DNA of 64,000 bases. It comes from Phormidium tenue FACHB-1052. Lineage in GTDB: Bacteria > Cyanobacteriota > Cyanobacteriia > Phormidesmidales > Phormidesmidaceae. The stretch covers positions 1-64,000 of the forward strand of contig NZ_JACJQN010000025.1 in the NCBI RefSeq assembly GCF_014696675.1. The letters run 5' to 3'. The position numbers and the translations under genes are program-made. This document shows positions 55,814 to 64,000 of the stretch, in pieces. Below the pieces are notes generated by a model. It was not told the origin of the DNA and made no database searches. It saw nothing but the letters and a program-made list of their open reading frames with translations. Within the stretch, counting starts at the first letter, position 1, and the number at the start of each line of letters is the position of its first letter.

Positions 55814-56183
55814 CTATTGCGTGAACAGCACCAGACTCGGTATAGTTTTGCCACCAATCATCCATCTCATCAGGCATAGGGAGAAGATGGTGAGATAAGG
55901 CATCTCGAATGACCGAGATTTCCCCTTCGTCAGTCCACTCATGGTCAACGCCATGGGGTTGGGATACCGGAATCGGGTACGTAGGCTCTTGGGCGATCAG
56001 TGCAGCGGCGACATCGCGGACATCAAACTGGCACCTAAGATTACCTTCATCACTACTGGTGGAGAATTGAAAGGTCATCGGAGAAGAAGTATCACCATTC
56101 TTATAAACTCGGAATATGGATTGCCCTGCAACTTCGCAGAAGACCTCAGGACTCACATACTCTTCAGTGACAACGACCGGCAT
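55773..56183 (-). CDS. Small acidic hypothetical protein between queD and queE
   Basis: 136 residues from the ATG at 56183 (MPVVVTEEYV), which follows a good AGGAGG site; upstream in-frame ATGs reach 56222. Helix-poor, and acidic at the C-terminus ([13 protein letters not shown]). Family unknown. Its placement inside the que operon, 19 bp after queD and overlapping queE, points to a linked role, for instance an accessory or regulator of preQ0 use. Confidence 0.55.
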   Translation of the reverse strand: MPVVVTEEYVSPEVFCEVAGQSIFRVYKNGDTSSPMTFQFSTSSDEGNLRCQFDVRDVAAALIAQEPTYPIPVSQPHGVDHEWTDEGEISVIRDALSHHLLPMPDEMDDWWQNYTESGAVHAIDENDLPDHDLPDG

Positions 56184-56202
56184 AGGATTCCTCCTTGAGC
56201 GC

Positions 56203-56592
56203 TCAATCATCTTCATACTCAACCCAGGAATTCGGCGTTTCCGAGACCGCCACTTTTAGCTGAATGCCTTCAGGAAGAGACCTTTTCGTCTTTTCGTAGA
56301 TGTACTGGGCAATCATCTCGGCAGTGGTTTCATAGTCTTCAGGCAGCACATCATTCAGCACACAGTGATCTAACCCACCCTTGAGCATGTCTTTCTTCGC
56401 CCAGCGCAGGGTACGAAAGTCAGCCACCATAACCGGATGGGGGCAAAACTCCGACGCTCTAAGCTGAGATGTGGTGGCCTCAACGCGCACCCGATAGGTA
56501 TGCCCATGCATTCGCCCGCAGGGGCCGTCATAGTCTTTGATGTAGTGGGCGGCATCAAAGGAAAATTCTGTTTTGACGCTCCACTTGGGCAT
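56203..56592 (-). CDS. queD: 6-carboxy-5,6,7,8-tetrahydropterin synthase
   Basis: 129 residues. Zinc-binding His residues are in FDAAHYI and GRMHGHTYRV. LDHCVLNDV and the closing SETPNSWVEYED complete the QueD/PTPS-I pattern. First committed step from dihydroneopterin triphosphate to preQ0. It leads the operon; its promoter should lie upstream of 56592, where I saw no preQ1 riboswitch. Confidence 0.94.
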   Translation of the reverse strand: MPKWSVKTEFSFDAAHYIKDYDGPCGRMHGHTYRVRVEATTSQLRASEFCPHPVMVADFRTLRWAKKDMLKGGLDHCVLNDVLPEDYETTAEMIAQYIYEKTKRSLPEGIQLKVAVSETPNSWVEYEDD

Positions 56593-57117
56593 AGCGTATG
56601 GCCTCGGTCAGACTGTAGTACAAGCATTCTATCCTGAAGGCAAGCTTCAGCAGCACGCTCATCAAGAACTTGCTCATTCTAAGGCAAATCTAGATATGGC
56701 GTTGTGGAATATAAATTTGGATTTCTTGACGCTACATTAAGCGATTGCGCGTCTAGAAGTCGCTGAAAACGAGACGGTCTGCCGACAGAGTGCCTTGACA
56801 GAATTGTAGGCTCCACACTTTTACCTGAGGTACCTCGCCTACCTGAGGTACCTCGCCCCAGTGGGGGTGTAGCGCTGAGAGAAATAGCCTGATTGCATGA
56901 CCCAAGTAGCCTTAGGCTCGGTACCCTAAATCGATGGCATTGGGGCTGAGCTTGCGGATGAGGCTGTTCGTGGTCCGGAGCAGCGGGTAGTCATGTGGTA
57001 GCGGGGTTGTGGATCAGGTGCTGAGTAAAGTCTAGACTTTGCTCGATAGCATCGCCGGGAACGGGAAGCCCATAGTTTATAAGGCGATCACTTACTTATC
57101 CTAGAACGTCCCCAAGG
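56593..57117. other. 525-bp region upstream of the que operon
   Basis: No gene is seen. It holds the tandem repeats at 56822-56857 and a G-rich stretch after them. It should include the que promoter and possibly its operator. Confidence 0.5.
56822..56857. repeat. Two exact tandem 18-bp repeats, each with a palindromic core
   Basis: TACCTGAGGTACCTCGCC is repeated exactly (56822-56839 and 56840-56857). Each unit holds the palindrome GAGGTACCTC. Placed 230 bp upstream of queD, a double operator is possible. Confidence 0.55.
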
Positions 57118-57585
57118 TCAGGAGATCTGTTCAATCTGGCACTCAAAGCCCTCGTTGTAGCCCTTGTACCAGCACTGAAGAACACCCTCCGAATCATTTG
57201 TAAAGCGCACAGTCAACCGCTCCAGGGTGATCCAATCATAGCCACCCGTGGTCTCCGGGCACGGCTGCCGCTCTCGGGTCAACACTTGCTTCACCCGCGT
57301 CAACGTTGCCCACCCACAATGAGGAGCCCCGGCATAACTCTCAAACACCTCCGAGATTAGGCCGATCGCATCGGGTGAAAAGCTCTGGGGACACAGCGAT
57401 TCCGGCAACCCAATCGCCGTCGTCAACTGCTCATCTGACCACCAGGCCCACCACTCCTCACGGTGCAGCAGCTGTGCATCTTCTGCCTGTCGAATGTTTG
57501 ACCAGGGCGTCTGATCTAGTGCAGCCAGACGAAGCGCCTCAAACCAGGTCACTGCCACATAGCGACGCGTTAAAAATCGAGCCAT
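57118..57585 (-). CDS. Hypothetical protein
   Basis: 155 residues, rich in Trp (EEWWAWWSDEQL). It begins MARFLTRRYVAVTWFEALRL and has ITLERLTVRFTNDSEGVLQ near the end. No family recognised. Coding style matches the element genes. Confidence 0.5.
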   Translation of the reverse strand: MARFLTRRYVAVTWFEALRLAALDQTPWSNIRQAEDAQLLHREEWWAWWSDEQLTTAIGLPESLCPQSFSPDAIGLISEVFESYAGAPHCGWATLTRVKQVLTRERQPCPETTGGYDWITLERLTVRFTNDSEGVLQCWYKGYNEGFECQIEQIS

Positions 57586-57858
57586 GATGCCCCTACTCCG
57601 CTACCGGCCTACGGATGACCACCGCAGCAAGAGCGCTAATGGCCCCCAATGCTCTGCCCCCAAAGCGTTGATTCAAAATTTTCGTCATCTCAGTCCAACC
57701 CTGTGTGTGCGATGGCGGTGATACGAGCGACTACGACCCTGGGGCAAACAGGCCATCACTCCGCCACCCAAAAATCAGGTAGCAAATATCACCAGTACAT
57801 CACTTGTACTGTGCTGATAGACAGAATCCGGATGAAACGATCAAAGCCGTGTCGAACG

Positions 57859-58284
57859 CTACGACACGACCTCCGGCCCGCCTTCAATCTCCACTTCCAT
57901 CCGCGAGATCGCTTTCTCGTAAACCCGTAAGCCCAACAAAACCAGGCGCACCAGCATTTGGTCAGGATTGCGCTGGCTCGCTTCCGCTAATTCCACAATA
58001 CGCTCAGTGGGGATGTGCTCATTGAATAAGAGCAGATTTGCCTCCAGTTCATGTGCCAGAGGACGGCGGTGCTTTTGGGCACCCTCTCGCAGCTGTTGCC
58101 CCAACTCACTCGTGAGTAGTAGTTCCATGATTTCGGCCAGGAAGGGCGATCGCTTCCGGTTCCCCTCCGCCGCGCACTGAGCCTCGATCGCCTCCAGCAG
58201 TTCAGCGGTCATGTAGAACGTCGGGCGGCATCCGCCTTCTGAGGCATCGGATGACTTATCGTGAGGCACAGGCGACTTGACCAT
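57859..58284 (-). CDS. RHH-like regulator upstream of the type IV secretion operon
   Basis: 141 residues. RPTFYMTAELLEAIEAQCAA (about 20-39) followed by NRKRSPFLAEIMELLLTSEL resembles a ribbon-helix-helix with an added C-terminal helical region. It faces the virB-like operon across 493 bp containing the palindrome TTACATGAATGTAA, so it probably regulates transfer. Confidence 0.55.
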   Translation of the reverse strand: MVKSPVPHDKSSDASEGGCRPTFYMTAELLEAIEAQCAAEGNRKRSPFLAEIMELLLTSELGQQLREGAQKHRRPLAHELEANLLLFNEHIPTERIVELAEASQRNPDQMLVRLVLLGLRVYEKAISRMEVEIEGGPEVVS

Positions 58285-58777
58285 AGGAGCATAGTGACGA
58301 GACCAACTGCCGCTATCCTAGCCTCCTACTCAAGTGGCTGAAAGTCTGCGGTACGGAGATTCATAGAACTCTAGTGCGGATGAAGTAGATCCCCTCTCTG
58401 CTTCACATCCTCTTAATTAAGGATTTGTCATACTCCTGCCGCCTGACATTGGACAAGTCGATGCCCTAGATAGCTTGCAAAGGCTTCGCCCCTGAAGCTC
58501 TTAAAGGTAATCATGGTCAAGCTTGCGTTACATGAATGTAAACAAATCCTAAAAACTGCTTTACTTTTCGAGTCACCTCGTTCAGTATGACCAAGTAGTA
58601 CTTAAAAGATAAAAGTACGATAAAGATTGAGTCACCAATCTTGAGTTCCTGATAAAGTTCCGTGTTTGACCTGCGGGTGGCGAGACCAACGATCTGCCAT
58701 ACGTAGCTGAAAATCGTCCTACTTAATCTGTTCAGGGAGCCATCTACCTACGTCCTAAATCTTTTGGAGTAGGAGAT
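58285..58777. other. 493-bp divergent region upstream of the virB-like operon
   Basis: No gene is supported. It holds a candidate operator at 58528-58541 and a leader hairpin at 58623-58642 (AAGATTG-AGTCAC-CAATCTT). The RBS AGGAG precedes virB2. Confidence 0.5.
58528..58541. promoter_or_regulatory. Candidate operator of the transfer operon
   Basis: TTACAT-GA-ATGTAA is an exact dyad with 6-bp arms, 237 bp upstream of virB2 and 243 bp from the RHH start. Confidence 0.4.
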
Positions 58778-59218
58778 ATGAATCTGGTATCTAACCGCCT
58801 GGGGCATCTACTGCCTCTATTTCAGCGCAGCCGTAAGACTCTTTCTAGAGCTGGAAACCAACTAACTCACTTCAAATTCCGTGGCCTGAGCGGCTGGACC
58901 CTGCTTGGTGTCGTCACCGGCATCCTGCTATTCATCAGCATCACGAGCCACGCCAACCCAGCGATGGCCCAGCTCTTCGATACCGTCGAAGGTGAGGCCC
59001 AGAACATCTTTGGGCAGTACCTGGATGGCGACATCATCAGCTTTATGTTCGGCATCCTGCGCCTGGTGGTGTGGGTGTCAGCCGTGGGCTTTGTCTTCTT
59101 CGCCGTCTACCAGGCGCAACGGGGCGAACAGTGGCAACCGCTGCTGCAAAACGCCTTCATCATCATTGCCGCTGTCGTCATTGTCGAAGGTCTGAGTCGC
59201 TTGTTCTTCGGAGCCTGA
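58778..59218 (+). CDS. VirB2/TrbC-like pilin candidate
   Basis: 146 residues. A signal-type helix (GWTLLGVVTGILLFISITSH) ends near ANPAMA-Q, a likely cleavage site, leaving about 80 residues with two helices (FMFGILRLVVWVSAVGFVFF and NAFIIIAAVVIVEGL). That is the VirB2 layout. It leads the operon with spacing of 1 bp to the next gene. The identification is by topology and order, not by sequence match. Confidence 0.65.
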   Translation: MNLVSNRLGHLLPLFQRSRKTLSRAGNQLTHFKFRGLSGWTLLGVVTGILLFISITSHANPAMAQLFDTVEGEAQNIFGQYLDGDIISFMFGILRLVVWVSAVGFVFFAVYQAQRGEQWQPLLQNAFIIIAAVVIVEGLSRLFFGA

Positions 59219-59219
59219 G

Positions 59220-59528
59220 ATGAGCGACGACTCGCGCCTGTACTGCCCGGTTAACCCGAGCATGGGCCGACAACCTTCTCTTGGCCCCATCCCAGCTAAT
59301 CTGTTCGCCCCCTCGGGCAGCATCTTCGTCGGCTTTTACATCTTGATTGAAGTCTTACTTGGGCTCGGTTTTGTCCCATTCCTGCTGCTCAGCACCTGGG
59401 GTATTTCCACCTGGTGGGTAGTGGTTGGCGAAAAGACCTGGCTCTTTACCCACAAGTTTGTGCCCGTGCCCGATTGGAAACGGGGCCATGTGCCCTATCA
59501 GCGTCATTTATCCAACCACCATGAGTAA
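59220..59528 (+). CDS. VirB3/TrbD-like membrane protein
   Basis: 102 residues with one or two hydrophobic helices (IFVGFYILIEVLLGLGFVPF then LLLSTWGISTWWVVV). Its stop overlaps virB4's ATG (59521 versus 59528). Position between pilin and ATPase matches virB3. Confidence 0.6.
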   Translation: MSDDSRLYCPVNPSMGRQPSLGPIPANLFAPSGSIFVGFYILIEVLLGLGFVPFLLLSTWGISTWWVVVGEKTWLFTHKFVPVPDWKRGHVPYQRHLSNHHE

Positions 59529-62337
59529 ACCAAGGCTTGGAACGCAACGCTACCGCTTTCGCCCTTTTGAAGATGAATCCCACCTGGAATGTCTCTGCCG
59601 CTTGAACCTGCGGGGGCGCAACGTTGGAGCTTATCTGCTCAAGCACCAGCGGCAATACAGCCTGGTGTTCGGCTTTCGCAGCTGGGGCATCCATACCCAA
59701 CTGCAACCGGGGCAGGCAGAACCGACGCTGAAACGACTGGAGGATGGGTTGAAGGGGTTTCGGCCTGGAGACCGATTGCGCATTTACTGGCGATCGTTTG
59801 CTGACGATAAGGAGCGTCAGCAGTCCCTCGAAACCCTGATTCAAACCACCGCTACCCTGGAAAGCCAGTTCCTGCTACTGGCGCAACAACGAGCTACTCG
59901 CGACCTAACGACTGAGAAACAGCGACAGCCCAAACAGCTCTATCTCTTTGCCACCTATCCCCTCGGGTCGGGGCAAGAGCAAAGCGCCGACCACGTTGAA
60001 AAACTACTGGCCTGGGTGGTGGCCCAGTACGACACCTTCAAGGGACTGAAGGAGCAAAACCAGCAACAGTCCTACGTGCAGCTTTTGACTCAGGGTTTTA
60101 CCGATGGCTACCTGCACTGGGAACAGCAGCTCAATGCCCGCATGGGGCTTCAGGTTACTCCGATGGGAACCGAGGAGTTGTGGCAGTACCTCTGGACTCA
60201 GTTCAATTCAACGTCTCTGCCAGAGGTGCCCCAGTGTTTGGAGCTGAGTGATGCTGACGGCGATGCAAAGCTCAGCGAACTGATCCACGATCCGCTGCAC
60301 GCCACCTCCCGCCTGATTCGCGGTGAGAACGGACAACCCAGCCATCCCAAAGCAGACCGTCAGTGGGTGCTGGTGAAAGGCAAATTCGTGGGAGCCGTGG
60401 TGCTGGAATCCAAGCCTGCCGGATTCACCACTCCCGAGCACCAGCTCTACTACCTCTGGCAAGCCCTGGCCCAGTTCCCCGACTGCGAATGTGTCTGCGA
60501 ACTCGCCGCCGCAGATCGCACGATGACCCGTGTCACCCTGCAACGGCTGACCAAACAAAGCGTCACCGCAACGTTCCGTGCCAACCTGCTGCGGGATGTA
60601 GATGTGGCGTCTCAAATGCGGATGAAGCAGGGGGTCGAGGCCCAGGAGCGGATCTATGAGGGAGCGCTCCCCATCTGGGTCAGTGGTTTGGTGCTTCTCC
60701 ATCGCGATAGCCCCGAGTCCTTGGCCGAGGCCTGCCAGAAGCTGACCAATGCCTTCCACCAGGGTGACTTCATTCGGGAAACCGAGATTGCCTGGCAGTT
60801 ATGGCTCAGGTCATTGCCGATTGTGGGCGATCGCCTGATCGACGATGGCCGCAGACAGATGTATCTGACCAACGAAGCCCCAGGGCTGATGCCCGTGGCC
60901 TGTCCCCGCACCATCGACAACCGGGGCATTGAGCTGATCACCCGCGATGGTCAAATGCCGGTCTATCTGGATTTCGTCAATCAGCATCGGGGGATGCTGG
61001 TGTTTGGGGAGACCCGCAGTGGGAAATCGGTGTTGGCGGCGGAGATCTTTGTGTGGGCGATCGCCAACGGCATGAACGTCATCTCCCTCGACTACCCCAA
61101 ACCCGATGGCACCACCACCTACACCGATCTGGTGAAGTTCTTCGGTGACCAGGGAGCCTACTTCGACATCGGCTCTGAGAGCAATAACCTCTTCCAGATT
61201 CCTGATCTAAAATGCTTGCCTGATAACCAGCGGCAAGAGCGTCTGGACGACTACAAAGAGTTTCTGGTTAAAGCCCTCGACACCATGGTGATGGGCACCG
61301 AGACCGATAACCAACTGGGCAAGCGGGTTCATACGGTGCTCTGGCAAGCGCTGTCCACCTTCTTCGAAACCCCCCAGATCCTGGCCCGCTATGATGCGGC
61401 ATTTGAAGCAGGATTCGGTAGTCCAGAGTGGCAGCAAATGCCGACTCTGGCCGATTTTGTCGAGACCGTAGCCAACCTGGATTTAGAAGTAGAATCGGCG
61501 CTGCTCAATGAAGCCGTGGCCACCATCCTGCTAGAGCTGCGGGGCTGGCTCTCCAGCCGGGTGGGCAAAGCTATTTCCCAACCTTCCACTATTCGTACCG
61601 ATGCTCGGCTCACCGTCTTTGCTCTCCGCAACGTTGGTAACAACATCGAAGCGGCGGTGCTGGCCCTCTCGGCTCAATCCATGGCCTTCCGGCGAGCGCT
61701 GGAAGTCTCCGATTCCCTGCTGGCGATTGATGAGAGCCCCATTCTATTCAAGTACAACGGCATCGCCCAGATCATCGGCCAGGTCTGCGCTAACGGAGCC
61801 AAATCCGGCATCCGCCCCCTGATCATCGGTCAAGACCCCGACACCATCGCCCAATCTGTGGCCGGGTCGCAAATCTTGCAAAACCTCAACACCCGCTTGG
61901 TGGGAGCCATTCAGCCCAATGCCCTGCCCTCCTACCAGCGCCTCTTCGGTTACGACCCTAGTCTCTTGCGACCCAACACCGAAGAATCTTTCCGCATCAG
62001 CCCCGGTCGGCTCTGCTCCCACTGGCTGCTCGATGCCGATGCCAGGCTCACCCCCTGCGCCCACTATCCCTCTCCTGAACTGCTAGGGGCTGTCGCCAAT
62101 AACCCCAAAGAACAACGCGCCCGCCAGCGCGTGTTGGCCCAGCATCCCAACAAGTTTGCCGGGTATGCCGCCTTTGCCAAGGCCTATGTCCAGGCGCTGC
62201 GCAGTGGTCAATCCCTCGACACCATCGCACCCACCCAGCCCGAATTTGAACTCATTCGTCCTGTCTCTGAACTGACTCAACCAATTCCTACAAACGGTCA
62301 TCAGCCTCAACCTACCACCCCTCGGAGGTCATCATGA
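59521..62337 (+). CDS. VirB4/TraC-type secretion ATPase
   Basis: About 938 residues from the ATG at 59521 (MSKPRLGTQRYRF). Walker A GETRSGKS at 496-503 and Walker B LLAIDES near 737. It energises assembly of the type IV secretion pilus and channel. The N-terminal half is the VirB4-specific region. The frame opens at 59425 but the start lies at the virB3 overlap. No relaxase or coupling protein is in view. Confidence 0.88.
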   Translation: MSKPRLGTQRYRFRPFEDESHLECLCRLNLRGRNVGAYLLKHQRQYSLVFGFRSWGIHTQLQPGQAEPTLKRLEDGLKGFRPGDRLRIYWRSFADDKERQQSLETLIQTTATLESQFLLLAQQRATRDLTTEKQRQPKQLYLFATYPLGSGQEQSADHVEKLLAWVVAQYDTFKGLKEQNQQQSYVQLLTQGFTDGYLHWEQQLNARMGLQVTPMGTEELWQYLWTQFNSTSLPEVPQCLELSDADGDAKLSELIHDPLHATSRLIRGENGQPSHPKADRQWVLVKGKFVGAVVLESKPAGFTTPEHQLYYLWQALAQFPDCECVCELAAADRTMTRVTLQRLTKQSVTATFRANLLRDVDVASQMRMKQGVEAQERIYEGALPIWVSGLVLLHRDSPESLAEACQKLTNAFHQGDFIRETEIAWQLWLRSLPIVGDRLIDDGRRQMYLTNEAPGLMPVACPRTIDNRGIELITRDGQMPVYLDFVNQHRGMLVFGETRSGKSVLAAEIFVWAIANGMNVISLDYPKPDGTTTYTDLVKFFGDQGAYFDIGSESNNLFQIPDLKCLPDNQRQERLDDYKEFLVKALDTMVMGTETDNQLGKRVHTVLWQALSTFFETPQILARYDAAFEAGFGSPEWQQMPTLADFVETVANLDLEVESALLNEAVATILLELRGWLSSRVGKAISQPSTIRTDARLTVFALRNVGNNIEAAVLALSAQSMAFRRALEVSDSLLAIDESPILFKYNGIAQIIGQVCANGAKSGIRPLIIGQDPDTIAQSVAGSQILQNLNTRLVGAIQPNALPSYQRLFGYDPSLLRPNTEESFRISPGRLCSHWLLDADARLTPCAHYPSPELLGAVANNPKEQRARQRVLAQHPNKFAGYAAFAKAYVQALRSGQSLDTIAPTQPEFELIRPVSELTQPIPTNGHQPQPTTPRRSS

Positions 62338-63143
62338 CGATTCAATCAAAACGCCAACGCATCCGCTATCGCCTTATCCTCGGTATTAGCCTCAGCCTTG
62401 GTTTACTCGGCGTCAGCACCGCTCGTGCATCCCTCCAACCCGGTGGTTGGGGCGAGCAGTGGCAAGACTGGGCCATCGAAAATCTGTCCAATCCTTTAGA
62501 AGACATCCTCGCCCAAATCGAAGAGACGACGGCCTTAGCTGAAGAGACACTTCAGAATGTCTTGGGCGACCAGTGGGAATCTCTGAAAACGGCTCTAGGT
62601 AGCAACCTTCCCGGCCCTAACCGGGTACGAATGGAAGACGCCGTTCCCATCCAAAGCATCCTCGGTACCGACCCCACTACTCAACAACGCGAGGTGGCCA
62701 ACCGCTACGACCAGGAGTTGGCCCGCTCAATGGCCTCGCCCTGGTTGGGCGACCAGGGCCAAACTCGACTTTCGAGTCAGGCTGAACAAACCACGACTCT
62801 TTTAGAAGAGAGTCAGGCCCGCACCCAGCAGGTGCAATCCATGGCCGAAGCCGCCCAGGGAATGAACGTCACCCAAGACGTGATGAAGCAAAACGCCCAG
62901 ATCCAGGCGTCTGTGGCAGCCCTACTCCACGAGCAAACTCAGCTCACCGCTGAGAACAACACGACGCTGACGCAACTCCACCAATTCCAGGGGATGCTGA
63001 CTCAGCTCGCCGCCAACACCAGCGAAGGCATCGACGAAACCAACCGGCGTGAGCGAGTGGAGCGCCAAATTTCTATCTCCGGCTCCGCCCAGGCTCCGAT
63101 CTACATCCCCGGTGCCTTGGGTACCAGTTCTTCTGGAAACTAA
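62334..63143 (+). CDS. VirB5/TrbJ-like secreted helical protein
   Basis: 269 residues. Signal peptide YRLILGISLSLGLLGVSTARA, then a mature part starting SLQPGGWGEQWQDWAIE with long coiled-coil stretches (MAEAAQGMNVTQDVMKQNAQ and LTQLHQFQGMLTQLA). RBS GGAGG; the ATG overlaps the virB4 stop (ATGA). The placement fits VirB5. Confidence 0.65.
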   Translation: MTIQSKRQRIRYRLILGISLSLGLLGVSTARASLQPGGWGEQWQDWAIENLSNPLEDILAQIEETTALAEETLQNVLGDQWESLKTALGSNLPGPNRVRMEDAVPIQSILGTDPTTQQREVANRYDQELARSMASPWLGDQGQTRLSSQAEQTTTLLEESQARTQQVQSMAEAAQGMNVTQDVMKQNAQIQASVAALLHEQTQLTAENNTTLTQLHQFQGMLTQLAANTSEGIDETNRRERVERQISISGSAQAPIYIPGALGTSSSGN

Positions 63144-63149
63144 CGAGCC

Positions 63150-64000
63150 ATGCTCAACACTTTCCTACCATCAAGCATCCTCCCGCTGGCCCAGGTCACA
63201 GGCGGCGACGACAGCGTCCAGCAGCTAGAGGCGGTGCAGCAAGCCTGGGACGCTCGCTGGGAAGATATCTTCGCCACCAGCAGCGGGTTGTACCTCGGCA
63301 TCAACCAGTTTGCCTCCATCATCCTGGTCGGTGCCTTCCTCTTCTTTGCGGTGGGCTGGGTCAAAGAAGCCATCGAGCGAGGTATCTTCCCCGCCCTACC
63401 CAATGTGCTCTGGGTGCTGACTATTGCCGTACTGCTCTTTAACAATGGAGCCCTGCTGGGTTCTGCCACCCTCGGCATCCGCAACCTGATCAACGCTCAA
63501 ACCCAGACGGTGCTTCAAGTACAGGTGGGTGAAGTATCTATGCTTGAAGCCCTCAACGATGTCATCCTGTCCCAACAGGCCAAGGCCGTGATTCAGCAGG
63601 AGTACGCCGCCTGCGATGCCCAGACCGGGCAAGCCCAGGTGGACTGCTTCATCCGAGCCGGAGAACGAGCCCAGCAACGACTGGAAGAAGAATATCGTTC
63701 CCGAGGCTTCTGGAGTGCGGGTCTGCAACGGCTCTGGAGTCGAGTGCAGTAGATCAGCCAGCGGGTGGAGCAGGTCTACGAGTCTGGTGAGGCTCCTGTT
63801 GGTGGCAATCCCTTGGCGGACATTCTGGTGGGAACCGTGCTGCAAACCAGCAGTCAGGCACTGGCAGAGCAGTTCCTCAAGGGTTGGCAGTGGGCCTTTG
63901 CCAATCTGCTGGAAATGGCGATGCTGTTGACCGGGTTGATTGGCCCCATTGCGGTCGCCGGTTCCGTTGTACCGCTCCAGGGTCGCCCGCTTTGGTCGTG
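63150..64000 (+). pseudogene. VirB6/TrbL-like channel gene with an in-frame amber stop, runs off the window
   Basis: The frame from 63150 (MLNTFLPSSILPLAQVTG) has hydrophobic helices (SIILVGAFLFFAVGWV and VLWVLTIAVLLFNNGALL) and stops at TAG 63750-63752 after SRVQ. It resumes in the same frame ISQRVEQVYESGEAPVGG, then LADILVGTVLQTSSQAL and a membrane helix MAMLLTGLIGPIAVAG to the window edge. A CAG-to-TAG change fits. If the stop is real the channel is truncated; readthrough or a sequencing error is possible. Partial at the right. Confidence 0.55.

Noticed and set aside
56593-56760. preQ1 riboswitch upstream of queD
   Set aside because: No pseudoknot-like preQ1 core sequence was found on the minus strand of the leader.

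Overview
The window reads as a piece of a cyanobacterial chromosome. The HIP1 octamer GCGATCGC is scattered through it, and several genes are typical of oxygenic phototrophs: petM, ycf39, a PatD-like gene, an NrtS-like transporter and a PerR/peroxiredoxin pair. Base composition is moderately GC-rich in the core genes, with AT-richer patches at 0-1.5 kb and 51-53 kb. A filamentous or Leptolyngbya-like lineage is a reasonable guess, but the sequence alone does not fix the genus.

Layout. At 0-2.3 kb an AT-rich helicase/nuclease gene is cut by the end of an insertion sequence, next to an unexplained tandem array of dyad repeats. The stretch 2.3-47.3 kb is compact core genome: DAHP synthase, an ethylene-receptor-type sensor kinase facing a LuxR-type response regulator, tldD/tldE, cbiD, guaA, an antitoxin with a broken PIN toxin, glgP, nrtS, a thioredoxin-reductase-like flavoprotein, peroxiredoxin facing perR, petM-ycf39, pdxA, two glycosyltransferases, uraD, purK, a bifunctional Rel/SpoT, a PatD-like gene, a fused oligopeptide ABC ATPase, cimA, a J-domain protein, a site-2 protease and a solo ParA. 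Genes are tightly packed. At three places palindromic tetranucleotides (CTAG or CATG) serve as stop or start codons for both strands.

At 47.65 kb the 3' part of a class II (serine-like) tRNA lies on the minus strand with no 5' half, followed by direct repeats. I read this as the attachment-site scar of an integrated element that occupies the rest of the window (47.7-64 kb) and continues beyond it. The element carries small regulators facing divergent genes across perfect dyads, a DGQHR (DndB/DpdB-like) protein, a frameshifted Uma2 gene, a possible nuclease, a five-gene minus-strand operon, and on the right edge a type IV secretion operon in the order virB2-virB3-virB4-virB5-virB6.

The operon queD - small acidic protein - queE - queC - SCTGEKR protein would make preQ0 (7-cyano-7-deazaguanine). 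Its last gene overlaps queC and is not a known queuosine enzyme. A preQ0 factory on a conjugative-type element beside a DGQHR protein is the best candidate in the window for an under-described system, possibly 7-deazaguanine marking of DNA. No TGT/DpdA-type transglycosylase or relaxase is visible, so this stays an inference.
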